Shown here: one piece after another, positions 46,459 to 59,249 of the stretch
Layout of the letters: the number at the start of each line of letters is the position of its first letter
Numbering within the stretch: position 1 is the stretch's first letter
Assembly: GCA_944739405.2 (NCBI GenBank)
Contig: OX123183.2
Coordinates: 97,540,729-97,604,728 of the forward strand
Source: Euclidia mi
Lineage: Eukaryota > Arthropoda > Insecta > Lepidoptera > Erebidae
Length of the DNA: 64,000 bases
Reading direction: 5' to 3'
Notes under the pieces: model-generated
Database searches by the model: none
What the model was told of the DNA's origin: nothing
Seen by the model: the letters and a program-made list of their open reading frames with translations, nothing else
Translations under genes and position numbers: made by a program

Positions 46459-48644
46459 CTAGCTGTCCCGGCGAACTCCGTATCGCCTTTTTAATGTATT
46501 TACATTTCATATTAATTTTTAACTCTTTTCCAACTTATTCAGAACAAAGTTACCCAAAACATCAGTGTTTAATCTCTTAATTGCTAGGCAAAGTTGTTTT
46601 GCCATATAAATTATTTCTAGGGTAGAAAAACTAACTTATTTTAAGGTGATGAGAAGGTGGTATATGAGTGATATGGTTAGATCACTGATCTAGTGATATG
46701 ATAAAATTACTAATACCATTAAATACTATGGCTATTAAATAATTAAATCAAGTGCAAGTCTGACTCACCCATGAAGGGTTCCGTAAGAGAGGTATCCACT
46801 GAACATAGCCATTATCTGCATCGAACATCAAATACCACTACCACTTTTCCACCACCAATAATAACTTTTTTTATATTATTATATTTCCCATCCGCCATCT
46901 TTGATCACCAAATAGATGTTGTATTTGGATTCGCCATCCCTTAAAACATCGGAAAAGATACCCATATCGACTTTCTTTGATCACGAAATGGATGTTGTAT
47001 TTGGATTCACCATCCCTTAAATCATCAGAGACGATACCTATATTGATTTTTTAAATTTTTCCCTTCCGCCATATTTGATTTCCCATCCGCCATCTTGAAT
47101 CAAGAAATAGATGTTGTATTTGGATTCCCCATCCCTTTAAACATCAGAGACGATACCCCATATTGATTTTTAAAAAATCCCATCCGCCATCTTGAATCAC
47201 GAAATAGATGTTGTATTTGGATTCCCCATCCCTTTTAACATCGGAGACGATACCCATATTGATTTTTAAATTTTTCCCATCCGCCATCTTTGATTTCCCA
47301 TCCGCCATCTTGAATCACGAAATAGATGTTGTGTTTAGATTTCCCATCCCTTTAAACATCGGAGACGATACCCATATTGATTTAAAAAAAAAAACCAGCC
47401 GCCATCTTTGATCACGAAATAGATGTTGTATTTTTATTCTCCACCCCTTAAAATATCGGAGACTATAGCCATATTGATTATTTAATTTTTTCCATCCTCC
47501 ATTTTTGATTTCCCATACTCCATCTTGAATCACGAAACAGATGTTGTATTTGCATTCCCCATCCCTTTTAACATCGCAGACGATACCAATATTGATTTTT
47601 TAAATTTTTCCCATCCGCCATCTTGAATCACTAAATAGATGTTGTATTTGGATTCCCCATCCCTTTAAACATCGGAGACGATACCCATATTGATTTAAAA
47701 AAAAACCCATCCGCCATCTTTGATCACGAAATAGATGTTGTATTTGGATTCTCCACCCCTTAAAATATCGGAGACGATAGCCATATTGATTTTTTAATTT
47801 TTTCCCATCCGCCATCTTTGATTTCCCATCCACCATCTTGAATCACGAAACAGATGTTGTATTTGCATTCCCCTACCCTTTTAACATCGCAGACGATACC
47901 CATATTGATTTAAAAAAAAAAATCCCATCCGCCATCTTTGATCACGAAATAGATGTTGTATTTGGATTCCCCATCCCTTCAAACATCGGAGACGATACCA
48001 ATACTGATTTTTTAAAATTTTCCCATCCGCCATCTTTGATTGCCCATCCGCCATCTTTGATCACGAAATAGATGTTGTATTTCGATTCTCCACCCCTTAA
48101 AATATCGAAGGCGATACCCATATAGATATTTAAAATTTTCTCATCCGCCATCTTTGATTTCCCGTCCGCCATCTTGGATCACTAAATAAATTTCATATTA
48201 TTAATCAGCGTCCCGAAAATCTCAAAAACGATACCCATATAGATTGTATCCTATTTGTTTAGCCTTTTTGTGCCTTTGACCCAACCCTCCCCCTTCTCGT
48301 TTGACCATTTTATTATTTTAGTCCGGCCCCTAAAAGTTGTGGCCAAATTTTATATAGCCTGTAGCCTTTCGGAATAATTGGGCTATCATAGGCAATAACA
48401 ATTTTTAAAATCCGACTGCTAGTTCCTGAGATAAGCCGACATTATGTTTTAGCCTTTTTAGCCTTTTGCCCGGCCCCAAAGGGTCGAAGCGTTATGTTAT
48501 ATAGCCTATAGCCTTCCGGAATAACTGGGCTATCGTATACAAAAAGAATTTTTCAGATCCGACCGGTAGTTCCTGAGATTAGCGCGTTCAAACAAACAAA
48601 CAAACAAACAAACAAACTCTTCCGCTTTATTATATTAGTATAGA
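46459..48644 (-). mobile_element. Helitron, 2.2 kb, carrying a minisatellite
   Basis: On the minus strand it begins TCTATACTAATATAATAAAG then CGGAAGAGTTTGTTTG with further TTTG repeats, and ends GGCGATACGGAGTTCGCC (hairpin), GGGACAGCTAG and host T. Host A precedes TC. All Helitron end rules are satisfied. Internal sequence near the 5' end (GAACGCG, CAGGAACTACCGGTCGGATC, GGCTATAGGCTATATAAC-like) is typical of moth Helitrons and is partly duplicated (48350-48430 and 48480-48580). No Rep/helicase is encoded, so it is non-autonomous. Most of its length is a tandem repeat. Confidence 0.85.
46885..48190. repeat. Minisatellite rich in CCGCCATCTT (about 12 units)
   Basis: Units of roughly 75-125 bp contain TCCCATCCGCCATCTTTGAT, CACGAAATAGATGTTGTATT, TGGATTCCCCATCCC, AACATCGGAGACGATACCCA and TATTGATTTTTTAAA. 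The GATGTTGTRTTT block occurs 12 times. The exact decamer CCGCCATCTT occurs 14 times, with several one-base variants. Open frames on both strands here are by-products of the repeat. Confidence 0.92.
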
Positions 48645-49466
48645 TTTGTAACTATTCTGCAATAAACATTTTAATATGGTAAATACAACATAAACACAGA
48701 TATATTGAACACAGTCAATAAAAATAATAAGTTGTTTTAATTCATGCTAATAATTAGACCTATGTAAAGAAAATGTGCCACCTAATTCCAAATTCCAATA
48801 CGGTAAATGAATTTCTCTCTCCATGAAAATCAACTGTTTGTTTCTGTTTGGTCATTTCCACTCGTCCCGTCAGGTGCGAAGTGTAATGGTGTGAGTTCCC
48901 CGTTTGCGCTTTCCACCGGCTGTTTGTCCCACCGACGAATATTTCATGCACTAGTGAACGTCCTGGTCCCGAATTATGACGGTCAACTGACCACCCAACG
49001 GAGGCCCGTAATCAGATCAACAAACACAGATGATAAAAGGTAAAACGTCATTGTTCGTCTTATCGGCACCGTTTGTACAATTTGCATTGAAGATTGTATT
49101 GTTTCGAATTGAATTAGATTGTGCAAATACTGTTGTAAGTATAGGTAGGTGTATTGTTGGATGTTTGGTCTTAGAGGGAGCCAAAATCTTGTAATATAAG
49201 ATAGACTCTTAATCTTTTTACTGGCTAAGTTACAAATCTTCCTAAAACTGATACTTTATACCGCAGTAGATAGCTTGAGGACATGTGCGCTAGATCGTAA
49301 TCTAGACCAATTCATACTTACCGAAAAGGTACGGTCATACTCTGAGGAGTATAATTTATGGCAGTAACGTATCCAAAGTTATGATTTTGAGCTGGTAAAT
49401 GCTTAGGTAATTATGCGGTTGGTCTCAATATTTGATTGGTTACTTGAGATACATATTTTTTTATTT
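48645..49466. other. Noncoding stretch
   Basis: A GC-richer patch at 48855-49010 with overlapping sense and antisense open stretches of 63-78 codons, no domain. The rest is AT-rich. Confidence 0.4.
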
Positions 49467-49715
49467 ATATATTTATAGACTCACGCCTGTATCCCCGAAG
49501 GGGTAGGCAGAGGTGTAATAATACACCCACATATCGCCATGAATTTTTAGGTCCCACGTAATAGGGGGCGAGCCTATTGCCGTACCGGGCACATTACCAG
49601 ACTCCGTGCTACTACTGAGAATTTCCTAACGGAAAAACCCAATAAAAATTTGCTCGACCCGGGAATCGAACCCGAGACCTCCCAATCCCACGCGCACATT
49701 TATGCCGCGAGATCA
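49467..49715 (-). mobile_element. tRNA-derived SINE, same family as 13.6 kb
   Basis: Minus strand: GTCTCGGGTTCGATTCCCGG is a near-perfect B box, followed by GGGTTTTTCCGTTAGG, GGCTCGCCCCCTATTACGTG and a tail CTCTGCCTACCCCTTCGGGG, ATACAGGCGTGAGTCTATAA. The extreme 5' head is diverged after GATCTCGCGGCATAAATG. Confidence 0.88.
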
Positions 49716-51035
49716 ACGAACGTATGAACGTATGAAGCTTATGTCAAATATGTATCTATAGTAGCTAAAACCGTGGATAGATCAAATATTATATATGACC
49801 GGCCGTAAGTCAACTGAAGGGAGATGTAATGGGAAAGTAGTAAATTTATGCAAATTTAAACTAGAGACACTAACGTAAGCACACACATAGCTATTGATTG
49901 TTGCAGATAATATAGTTATAAGGGTTTGTAAAATTCTGCACGAGTACCTAAAAACTATAAAACAGAATCTGCCTGACTTCATATTACAGTTTCAAAACCA
50001 TGCTATCTTGCCGTGTACTTATGTAAGTTTCCGTCGTTTCTAAGACGTGACCGACACGACTGCGAATATAACAGCCGCGGATTTGCAAGTTGAATCTTTA
50101 GCAGCACCTGGCTCGACCATCGACTCATAATATTCGGCTTAGCGCCTCCCCATCATGCATAAACGTTTTATATTGAACGGCTTGAACTCCAACTTGGGGG
50201 AGAATACATGTGTAAACAAATCGACAGTGCATTTTATTGAATTTTGACCTCTGCTATGCAGATGAGACTTATAGTGAAACAATTTAAGTCGCAAAAAGAA
50301 TACGCATTTCTGACAAACGCTTGTCAGATGACACGGGGTAACTATTCGCCAATTAATTAGCGAATTGAATAGATAATAAAATATAATACAGTACTTAAAA
50401 TACTATCTACCAGTAACAGAAGGGTCTCTTGGACCACGACACAAGTAACACGGAGAGTAGTAGGTAGGTACTACACATGTAGCGGCGACGCTTTGAAAAC
50501 CAGAAGTCACAGCGTGAAGTACCACTTATCCCTATTCAGAACCCTAGCTTTGTTGCTCGCCAATCTGGCTTTATTTTTGAAATTTAAATAAAAATATAAT
50601 TATTTTAAAATTCATTCAAGTTCATCTTAAACTAGAGGATGCCTGTAGCTACAACCGCACAACGATTCCAGACGAACATATCTACATGCCAAAGGACTAT
50701 GGGCAAAAATGTATGGGCTCCGTCCCCATATACCAACACACATGGAACTGATGCCAACGTGTACCTTAAGTATCCACTATTTGATTAAAATCCTTCTTTT
50801 TACTTAAATCCATGGGATATAGCCAACAAAAAAAACAATTGATTAGGTTTTAGTAATTAACCTATATTTTCATTTTACACTTGCAAGTTATTTTAACATT
50901 TTGGTTATATTACAGTACAAAACATGATTTAGTAACGATACAAAATAAAAATAATGTATTTTTAATCATATACTTACATTTAAATGATTATGAACGAATA
51001 ATACGAAAATAAAAAAAACTAAAGTTGAAGATGTG
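49716..51035. other. Noncoding stretch
   Basis: No gene recognised. Patch 50040-50180 is GC-richer. Confidence 0.45.
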
Positions 51036-51288
51036 GGAAAAAGGCTGCTAACCTTAAATGGAACTATGGGCGGGCCATGTCAGTCGTATACATGAGGATC
51101 ATTGGGCGAAAATCTCGACACCGTGGGTGCCAGAAAATGGTCGTCGTCGTCGCCGGGGTTGGCCCCGAAAACGGTGGCGAGATGACCTAGACGCCTACCA
51201 CAAGAGTTGGCTTGAGATTGCAGGCGACAAAAGAGCGTGGAAAGATCTGGGGGAGGCCTTTGCCCAGCAGTGGGACAGTACAGACTAA
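51036..51288 (+). pseudogene. RTE-like LINE reverse transcriptase, C-terminal end
   Basis: Reads WAGHVSRIHEDHWAKISTPW, then RRRGWPRKRWRDDLDAYHKS and AWKDLGEAFAQQWDSTD before a stop. This is the standard RTE-like tail: WAGHV motif, RG(R/W)P-x-x-RW-x-DD, then GEAFAQQW. A frameshift near 51055 separates it from the upstream LKW residues. No RT core; 5' truncated. Confidence 0.85.
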
Positions 51289-51426
51289 AGAAAAATTAGA
51301 ACAACGAATATAAATGAATGAACCATTTAAATTCATTGTCTTATAATATTCATTCTTACAATGCTCATAGTAGGCAAATAACAATAGTAATAGTGTGTTA
51401 ATATTTCTGGTCTATTTTTATATACT

Positions 51427-51680
51427 ATATTGACGACCGGTTGGCGCCGCGGGAGTGTAAGCGACTGCTACGCCGAAGGTCGCGGGTTCTATTTCCGCTC
51501 AAGTCAAACATTTGTGTGCATGAACATGGATGTTTGTCTTGGTCTGGGTGTTTTTATATATAATATGTATGTATTTACAAATAAAAAGTATATATGTATG
51601 TTTATCCATTATCTAGTACCCATATTACAAGCTTCTGCTTAGTTTGGGACTAGATGGTGTTGTGTGAAAGTGTTAGAATG
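51427..51680 (+). mobile_element. tRNA-derived SINE, third family
   Basis: The head has GGTTGGCGCCGCGGGAGTG (A-box region) and GGTCGCGGGTTCTATTTCCG (B box). The body includes CATGAACATGGATGTTTGTC, TTGGTCTGGGTGTTTTTATA and TTATCCATTATCTAGTACCC. A truncated inverted relative is at 63302-63470. Confidence 0.85.
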
Positions 51681-52800
51681 TACCGTAACTTATTATAATA
51701 GATAAATGAGTAGGTATTTTACAATTAATCGTCAAAAATGCGTCAACAAAAGCATTGCTTAAACGTTAATTACTATGACAAGCCCATGCAATTGGGCAAC
51801 GTCGCCATAGTAAAAAAATATCATCTTGCCAAGATGTGTCGATTGAGCTACATTTCATTTCTGTTGATGGGTGGGGACGATTCCGCCCATGGTCCTTTTA
51901 GCTTTTTGCGCCCAAAAGTTTTGCTGAACGTTATCTGTCAGTCAGTCTGTCACAAACAGAAGAATTTTATATATCTTAAATAAACGTGTCGTGTCTTTAT
52001 CCACAAATGTAAGCGAAAACCTAGGTTTGCGCACTTTTTGTGATTATTTATCTTGAGAAATCTTTTTTTTTCCTGAGTCTAAGAAATTACCATTGATTTT
52101 CAAGTCCAAGTTCCCAAGTCATACTAACCAAACATAATGCCTGGGAAACGATTTTTTTTTAAGTTCCAATTTTTTTAACCGCTATTAAAAGCGTGCGCTT
52201 GCAATCCTCGAAATACCTACTTATCCATGGGGTCATAGGGCATCTAAAGAACATATTGGCGGGATAAATGCATCGATTTTGCACCTAATTAGAAAAATTC
52301 CATACTAACTTTGAGCCTGAATATCTCCTGAACCAGTAATTTCCTGGTGCCGAAATCAAAAATGTTTGTAGTGATTGGTACAACATGGGATTTCAGTTTT
52401 CGTTAAGGGTCTTTTTACACTCTGTATATATATATGGTTTAATAATTGTAAAATAAAGTATACTAGATTCAGTCCATTACTTGGTTAAGTCTTTGCTAAG
52501 ACGACGACGAAATATTATGGAAGCTGATATTCATCGGTTTTTAGTTCGAAACCTTTTTAACAAAGTGGCAATAGATATGTTCATTCTCATTCTCACACAT
52601 GACGGAAGACGTGAAAACAAAACTTCTCGCACAAGTGCCAAGTGATATTGATATTACAAGCAGTTAGCAGTAAACTGATCCCATCACTATGAATCAACTG
52701 TCAAAAACGACATTCGATCACACTGGAATGGAAACAGGGAAATGCGCGGTCATCATTCTCTTTCTATTTTGTTCGTTGATAGTTTTCCCATAAATGACCA
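51681..52800. other. Noncoding stretch
   Basis: Nothing recognised. An 81-codon open stretch at 51738-51983 has no domain. Confidence 0.4.
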
Positions 52801-52812
52801 CCTCGGGGTGGC

Positions 52813-52840
52813 TATAAAAACGCCCACTATCTTCTCAGTT
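52813..52840 (+). promoter_or_regulatory. Candidate core promoter (TATA + initiator)
   Basis: TATAAAAA at 52813-52820 is followed by TCAGTT at 52835-52840, the arthropod initiator. The gap puts TATA about 24 bp upstream of the initiator A, slightly shorter than usual. A GC-rich element CACCTCGGGGTGG abuts the TATA box. No convincing ATG-led exon follows; the next 250 bp hold only a 60-codon featureless frame. It may drive a noncoding exon or be coincidental. Confidence 0.35.
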
Positions 52841-53103
52841 TTCCGATACACTGCTCTCATAGTGCGGACGTAGCTAACAATTATCTAAATAGCCATCTAC
52901 GTTGTTACCCCTTACATTTTATTATTACCGGTCAATTTATCCGATAGCCAGTGCGGTGTTCGCAAATCTCGGATATTTCTCCGACTCGTCTGTTTGCCTA
53001 GTAGATTTACCGATACGGCTGGAAACTGCCCAAGATATAAAACAGGGGATTTCCGTGGTGTTACATACAAGTTTGCTGTATTGATATTATCGTACTCAAA
53101 CCA

Positions 53104-53129
53104 AGCACACATCGAGCTCGATGTGTGCT
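53104..53129. repeat. Perfect 26-bp palindrome
   Basis: AGCACACATCGAG directly followed by its complement CTCGATGTGTGCT. TGCTCGATGTAGCTT continues just beyond as a partial repeat of one arm. Confidence 0.9.
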
Positions 53130-53293
53130 CGATGTAGCTTAGACTAGGTTTTAACATTTGTAACACAAGGATAACTTTTATGGCATTATAGTTATGCTAT
53201 AGGTGAGTATGGATGAAGAATTTCACACATTAATTTGACAATAACCAACATCTATCCTTCAAACTGATATTGATATACGATGACATTCGTTAG

Positions 53294-53415
53294 GCAGCGG
53301 GCAGGGACTGGAAGAGGAAAGCTGAAGATCGAACTCATTGGCGTGCCATTGGAGAGGCCTACGTCTAGTCGTCGTCCAGTTCGTCCCTACGAGCAGTTGA
53401 CTACTATAGGCTGGT
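53294..53415 (+). pseudogene. RTE-like LINE coding end and tail
   Basis: Reads AAGRDWKRKAEDRTHWRAIG then EAYV and stop at 53366-53368. It is followed by an altered tail ending CAGTTGACTACTATAGGCTG. It is homologous to the end at 23059-23109 (RKAENRAHWDAIGEAY). Confidence 0.75.
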
Positions 53416-54275
53416 GACATGCAAACTCTAGTATTAGATTAATTATACTACTACGTGTATTAGCCATTAAAGCACGGCGGCGGGGCGATATCGATTATAA
53501 TCTATCGCGAGTTTTAACCATGTCTGGAAGTCTCAAACAAACATCTCACATTGCCAGCAAAAAAAAAACAATATTAAAATTAGCTAAATTGGTACGTAGG
53601 GAATAGTTTCTTAGACACAATAGGTGGTGATTTAAAATAAAGCCACCCTCGATTGACAAACCGACCCCACGCCTTGCGGCCTGTACTTAATGTGCTGGAC
53701 ATTCAGAATTTGGACGTTTGTTCAAACGTCCTCATCATAGGGTTATGAATATATTGCAACTGAACAAAGTATAACAAATATTTTAAAATCGAATATGAAG
53801 TATTTATGTACAACTAATAATAAAAGTAAGTAAGTCCAATAATGATAGAAAACCTTCTGAAATTTATGTACTAATCACCTGCTATATAAGCGTTTATGCA
53901 AAGGGCTTATTGAAAACAAAGAATATTAGAAAAAAATATGATAGCTAAAAGTGGAGCAGAAATGAGTACTAGCTTTAGTTCTGCTTTAGCTTGTATTATA
54001 ATTAGTTTGCCAATTATAATTTGCCGATATCACATACATTTCTATAAACACCGTCAGCCGGCGGGTGTCTTAAAGATATGGTAGTCGTAATGGGGAGTCA
54101 GTTACTCTCACATAAACTGGTACTGGTCAAAACCTTGGAATACCAAAGGTACAGCCTTTGGGTTGCGGAGATCAGACGGCAGTCGCTCTGTGGATTTATT
54201 GATATTATGTCATACCTGGTTAGACTATTAAGTGTCTCCCAGGCTCTAAGACGTTGCGTCGTGTAACACAAGAAC
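53416..54275. other. Noncoding stretch
   Basis: Nothing recognised. Confidence 0.45.
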
Positions 54276-54281
54276 GATGAT

Positions 54282-54620
54282 GATTACATACCTACGTTTT
54301 TTTATGGTAATAGGCGGCAAACGAGCAGACGGATCGCCTGATGGTAAGCAATTACCGCTGCCCATGGACACAAGCAACACCACAGGTCTTACAAGGGTGT
54401 TGCCATCGCTTTCGGTTTGGAAAAGGGATAGGATGAGGAGTCGGATAAGGGAGAAGGAATAGGGGATAGGGCCTCCGACACTCTCACTCACTGAACGAAA
54501 CGCAACAGTTTAGGTACTGATACTTTACGTCGATTTTCTGTGAGATTTTCGGGGAAGTACTACCCACTTCCCCGGTCGAGCCTGCCCATTCATGCTGAAA
54601 TCAGCAAGGCTCTACTACCT
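54282..54620 (+). repeat. Common lepidopteran dispersed repeat
   Basis: Contains TTTTTTTATGGTAATAGGCG, GCAAACGAGCAGACGGATCG, CCTGATGGTAAGCAATTACC, GACACAAGCAACACCACAGG, GGGTGTTGCCATCGCTTTCG and, further on, ACTTCCCCGGTCGAGCCTGC and CCCATTCATGC. That order matches a repeat very common in moth and butterfly genomes. I do not see ends that fix its class. Confidence 0.65.
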
Positions 54621-56075
54621 TGGAACAAGTTCGTTCCCAGTTTTAATTCCTAGTTTAGATGGAGGGATTCTTAAGCTTAGTCACATGTCCAGTGGTCATC
54701 TATATAATAATAAATTGTTCAAAACCATTTACGTGCTTCTTAAAAGACAATCGGTGAAATATTAGCGACACTTTACTGTTTTCGGAGACATTCGTGACCC
54801 AATTACTTTTTAATGTCTTCTCTATTTATTCTTAGCTCTATATCCCAAATATTCGTCCTGTCGATCGCTGACGTTTCCTTACATTGTCTCGGGTGGGGCC
54901 GGCCACGGCTGCGGGTGTACGGGAGTGCGGGCGGTCAGACAAAAGAAACGCATCCCTCACCGGACACAATGACCATGCGCTATTTATCTTTGGGATTAAC
55001 TTGCTTATCGGTCACCGTCTGCCCTTGAGTTATTACGTTTTTGAGGATTTGCTTACACATGTATAGAGGAGTGTATTAATAAAGGTATTAGTGATGGCTC
55101 GTTTTGGAGTGTTGGTAAGGATACCTTATCAAACTCTGTTGTTAGTAGTAGGATTTTCTTTAAAATAAGTGATTGGACAGAGCAGCTACTATATTTATTG
55201 GGCAATTGCACTTATAAAACCTAACTAGAGATTTTCTTGAAATAAAGTATAAGTATAATATACTTAAACAACAAGTTTATCAACATCAGCATCATAAGTT
55301 AAGCGCATAAGTAACAGATGTAAGTACAGTCAACTCCCGCAAAAACGGACTCAATTAAGACGTTAAATTATTTAGATGACAGGACCCAAGGGCTATACTA
55401 ATGTCCCCTCTTAGCACTTTAATAGTGAGAACGGTCCCGAGGCGGCGGTCAAGCCGCGCGGACAGCCCAAAGGCGTTCCGGGAACATTAACGACCCACCG
55501 ACACCTCCCCTTGTTTGTAACCGCAAATTACTTCAATAGTTCCCCGCAAGAAAACCTAATCCGAACGTCACCTTCATTCCACTTACGAAATGAATCTTTT
55601 CCTTATTCGGCTTGCTTTTACCAAAATATTAATATCACGTACAAGGGTGAATACTAAATTAACATCCGCTACCTTGGGCAAACAAGACACCGTTCGTAAT
55701 ACAATGTTTGTTTCCATGTAAGGGCCTTTCGATGAATCTTAATCTTCCTGAGTCAGGTTACCCTCTAACCCGCATGTGTATAAGTTAATCGGCACCCCCA
55801 CCGCCCCCTAAGTTGCCTCTAATTGTTTGCTCTCGATATTGTCGACGTCCATGTATTCGTAATGTTCTATACGCATTCGCTATTTGCTCACAAACAACAT
55901 GGATCTCATCCATTATTAAGATTTTGGCATCCTTTCTTATAACGTAAATCATAACATTATTTGGTAAGTTTGAAACTAATATGTATTTTCTCCTAGTGTA
56001 TGTATTATCCAGCGTTCAGTTATAAGTTATCGCCTAGTAAGCATAATTAGCGATATGATATAATTCTGAGTTCCG
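54621..56075. other. Noncoding stretch with a GC-rich island
   Basis: No gene recognised. 54890-54990 and especially 55430-55540 (GTCCCGAGGCGGCGGTCAAG, CCGCGCGGACAGCCC) are GC-rich and CpG-rich, candidates for regulatory DNA. Confidence 0.35.
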
Positions 56076-56306
56076 TGTGGTGACAGATTAAGAATACGGA
56101 ATGTCACCACCCTATATCATCACATGGGTGTCGTAAGAGCCGACAGAGGGAGCATAATATGCAGAGAACAGCAGTGTAACAGAAGGAAAACTTGATACAA
56201 ACCCTATAACTCCATTTGGCCAGCGTGGTATAGTAGGCCAATTCCTCCTTACAAAGGAGACGCCTAATCCAGCAGTGGACTGTTAAATGCTGATGATGAT
56301 GATAAT
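56076..56306 (+). repeat. RTE-tail-like repeat with (GAT)n tail, copy 3
   Basis: The fullest copy at its 5' end: GTGTGGTGACAGATTAAGAA, ACGGAATGTCACCACCC (a small internal hairpin GGTGAC...GTCACC), then the blocks described for 22846-23055, ending GCTGATGATGATGATAA. Confidence 0.8.
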
Positions 56307-59246
56307 TCTGAGAAGTCAGAATTAACGTCAAGCGTCAAGTCAACCATTATTGAAGTCACTTCGTATCGCAAGTCAGGCTTAATTACCTTATAAATAACAA
56401 TTTCATTATACAGTTCGTTTGAAATAACGAAAAGCAAACGTCATTATATAACCCATACAGATTTACTGTCTTAGTAATGAAAAACTTCCATCTTTTAAAA
56501 ATTACCAGAAATATCGGTGTGAATATAAAATATTTATTTCATAAGAGACATGGTTTACAAATGGTGGTATACAGTCATTGCTGTGTTTACCACCTAAATT
56601 CTACGCTAAGAAACTCAAAAGTAATTTTGTTGGAGCGTCGTCTTTTTATTGCATGTCTTGCGTTGGTTATTGCTAGGTGTTCTCATTAGATGAGACCCTC
56701 GCACGTAGGTACTCAATTGCCGTGACAAATCACACTCATAAACTCACATACTCTTACGAACACACTTCAAGAGCAATGCAACTTATAAACTTTTCGTCTA
56801 ATTAAACGGGTCTTAGTTATTGTTGTATTTATTTCGGTTTAAATACTTATTACTACGTAGGTATGTCTGTTTAGTACGTAATTCATATCGAAAACGAAAT
56901 GGGTATTTGTAAATACGTATTGATAGTTCCGTGATATCAATTTATTTTTAATCTATAATAAGTAGCTCAAATCACGTCAAAGGCGTGTTAAAGGTTTTGA
57001 ATGAAATTTTAGAAAATATATTCGTCTAAAACACAAAATCAATCAACCGTAAATTTAGCCAACATGAAAAACCGAATTGTGAATTTTCCGTATGATTACA
57101 TCATTCGATATTTTAAGTCGACCAATGCATAGGTATCTACATTTAGCATCACGAAACGATGTAGCGTAATTCAAGTTTTTTGTCGTTGTTGAAAGCAAAC
57201 ATTAAACATAAAATACAGTCAATAAAATGAAACATTTATAGCCGCAAACAATTGGCACTTAAACGTCGGTTTAGAACTGTATATTTTTTATTCTGTACAG
57301 CAATTAAAAATGCAGGCGGTTTCTCCATCTCGTCGCCGACCGAAAATAAACACAGAAAACGTTTCGTGTGTTTTCCTTTAATTAGCATATCACTGTTGTC
57401 TTGTGCGCTCCGCTCGTTACAACATTTCCATATGGAAAAATGATACGATTCCCGCCCCAGTATTAGCTATGTTAGACTGTACCCTACGCTCCAATATGTG
57501 GATTTGTGTAGGACGTCGCAAGAAACACCCTTCCATACACGAAAATTATACGGTAGCAGAACGCATTAATTTGCCATATTAATTTGGCCGTAAAACTCTG
57601 CTCGCGACAAGCCAACGGGGAATTTAGAAGTTTGGCGTCCCAAGCGGGCGGTTGTTCACACAATCGCTTGTTCGACACGACGCACAGCCTTTATGGGCTA
57701 TAGCTATTGAAGAAAATACCAACGACGCGGTATGTTATAGCTAATAACGGAGCTGTAAAACCCCTCCGCTTATAAAGGTATATTGTTTAATTTTAATATT
57801 TGATTTAGCTTAGGTTTCATTTTAGCATGCCTACACACAAATTTGGACATTAGGTAACGCCAAATTGAAAGAAACATTAAGATCATCAATTTATTTTTCA
57901 CAAAGAGTCTTGAAGTAATTTCGAGCTATATGGGTTAAATCAAATCACAATTGGCACAATAGGGCGAGAGGAAATAAAAAGATTTCATTTACGTTATTTT
58001 TTTCAATTCATTGTTTATACTTTTAGTTTAGCTGTGTTCTCAAATAATTCTAGTAAACGTCCATAACTGATTTACTGAACATAAATTTCCTACGATTCAT
58101 TCATCGATTACACGTCAGAGGTGCAACGAAGCGATTCATCAGGGCCGACAGTTATTGGCAGAGTTCATTTTTAACGCCATTGTTGAAGTGTCCATCTGCC
58201 ACGGATACGGCCAACCCTTGGGGATAAGAGTGGTCAATCGTTACATAATTTATGATCATGGAAATCTTCACTGTAAGTAGAGTACTCTAGGAGTTCCTTA
58301 ACTGTAAATGGTGCGATGTGGTTGTATGCAGCAACTTTATTATACAAAGAAGGATAATTATGTTGTATTCGAGATCTTCAGTTTAACGTTATCTTATGAT
58401 ATCAATATTTTAAATAAAAATAAGCACTGGTTATAATAATATAGTGGTTCTCATAATAAGAACGTAGTACTACCTACATAGCGCATTTTACACTCGTGTA
58501 AAAAAATATAATAAGTAGTTATACCTGCTAAAATTTTACCGGTAGATCTTTTTGTGCGTGTAGTATCGTAATCGAAGCAGGTCTTTTTAAATATCCTCAA
58601 TGTATAGCAGGCTCTTCACATATGATGTCTGCAAAATTTAAATTCCAAAGCACAATCTACCTACACCGCACCAAAACCGATAGTCACAGATCACACGGCA
58701 ATATGTTACACCATAATTCATCCCCGTCTATCCGAAGCGATATCTAAGCCCGTGATAAGCGTTTTCTCATGACTTGCATATTCGAGCGATATAGAGGCGA
58801 TATAGAAACGATGTAGCTACAGACGCGAGGGAGAGCGGCCACGCGTGACTCTACCAATCGACATGTTTATCGCTTTAATATAAAATAAAGGGAACGGGGT
58901 TACCGATATGCCGATAGAAGAAAAACTTCGACATGGGAGACGAAAGGAAATTGTATTTTTTTTGTTTTTCTTTGCTGTCAAAGATGATTTAAATAAGATT
59001 TATGGGCGATAAGACTGTCAAGTTTATTTTAAAAATGATTGATGACCATCGTACTTAGACATTTTTAGTAAGTGTGACATGGATGCATTTAATAACTTAT
59101 TGTGGACCAGCAGGACATAGTACTTTCGTTCATATATACGTTCTTAACACACAACATCATCACAACATTTAACTTTTAGCTATTTAGAACTCGACTTAGA
59201 AATCGCCAGAATTGTCGGTACTGAACATCAAATAAACTTATTTGAC
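56307..59246. other. Long noncoding stretch
   Basis: No gene recognised. Open stretches at 56477-56689 and 57484-57678 have no domains. GC-richer patch at 58790-58870. Confidence 0.4.
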
Positions 59247-59249
59247 TTA

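Noticed and set aside
46800..48200. Open frames on both strands with repeated peptides
   Set aside because: They are translations of the minisatellite, with no independent coding evidence.
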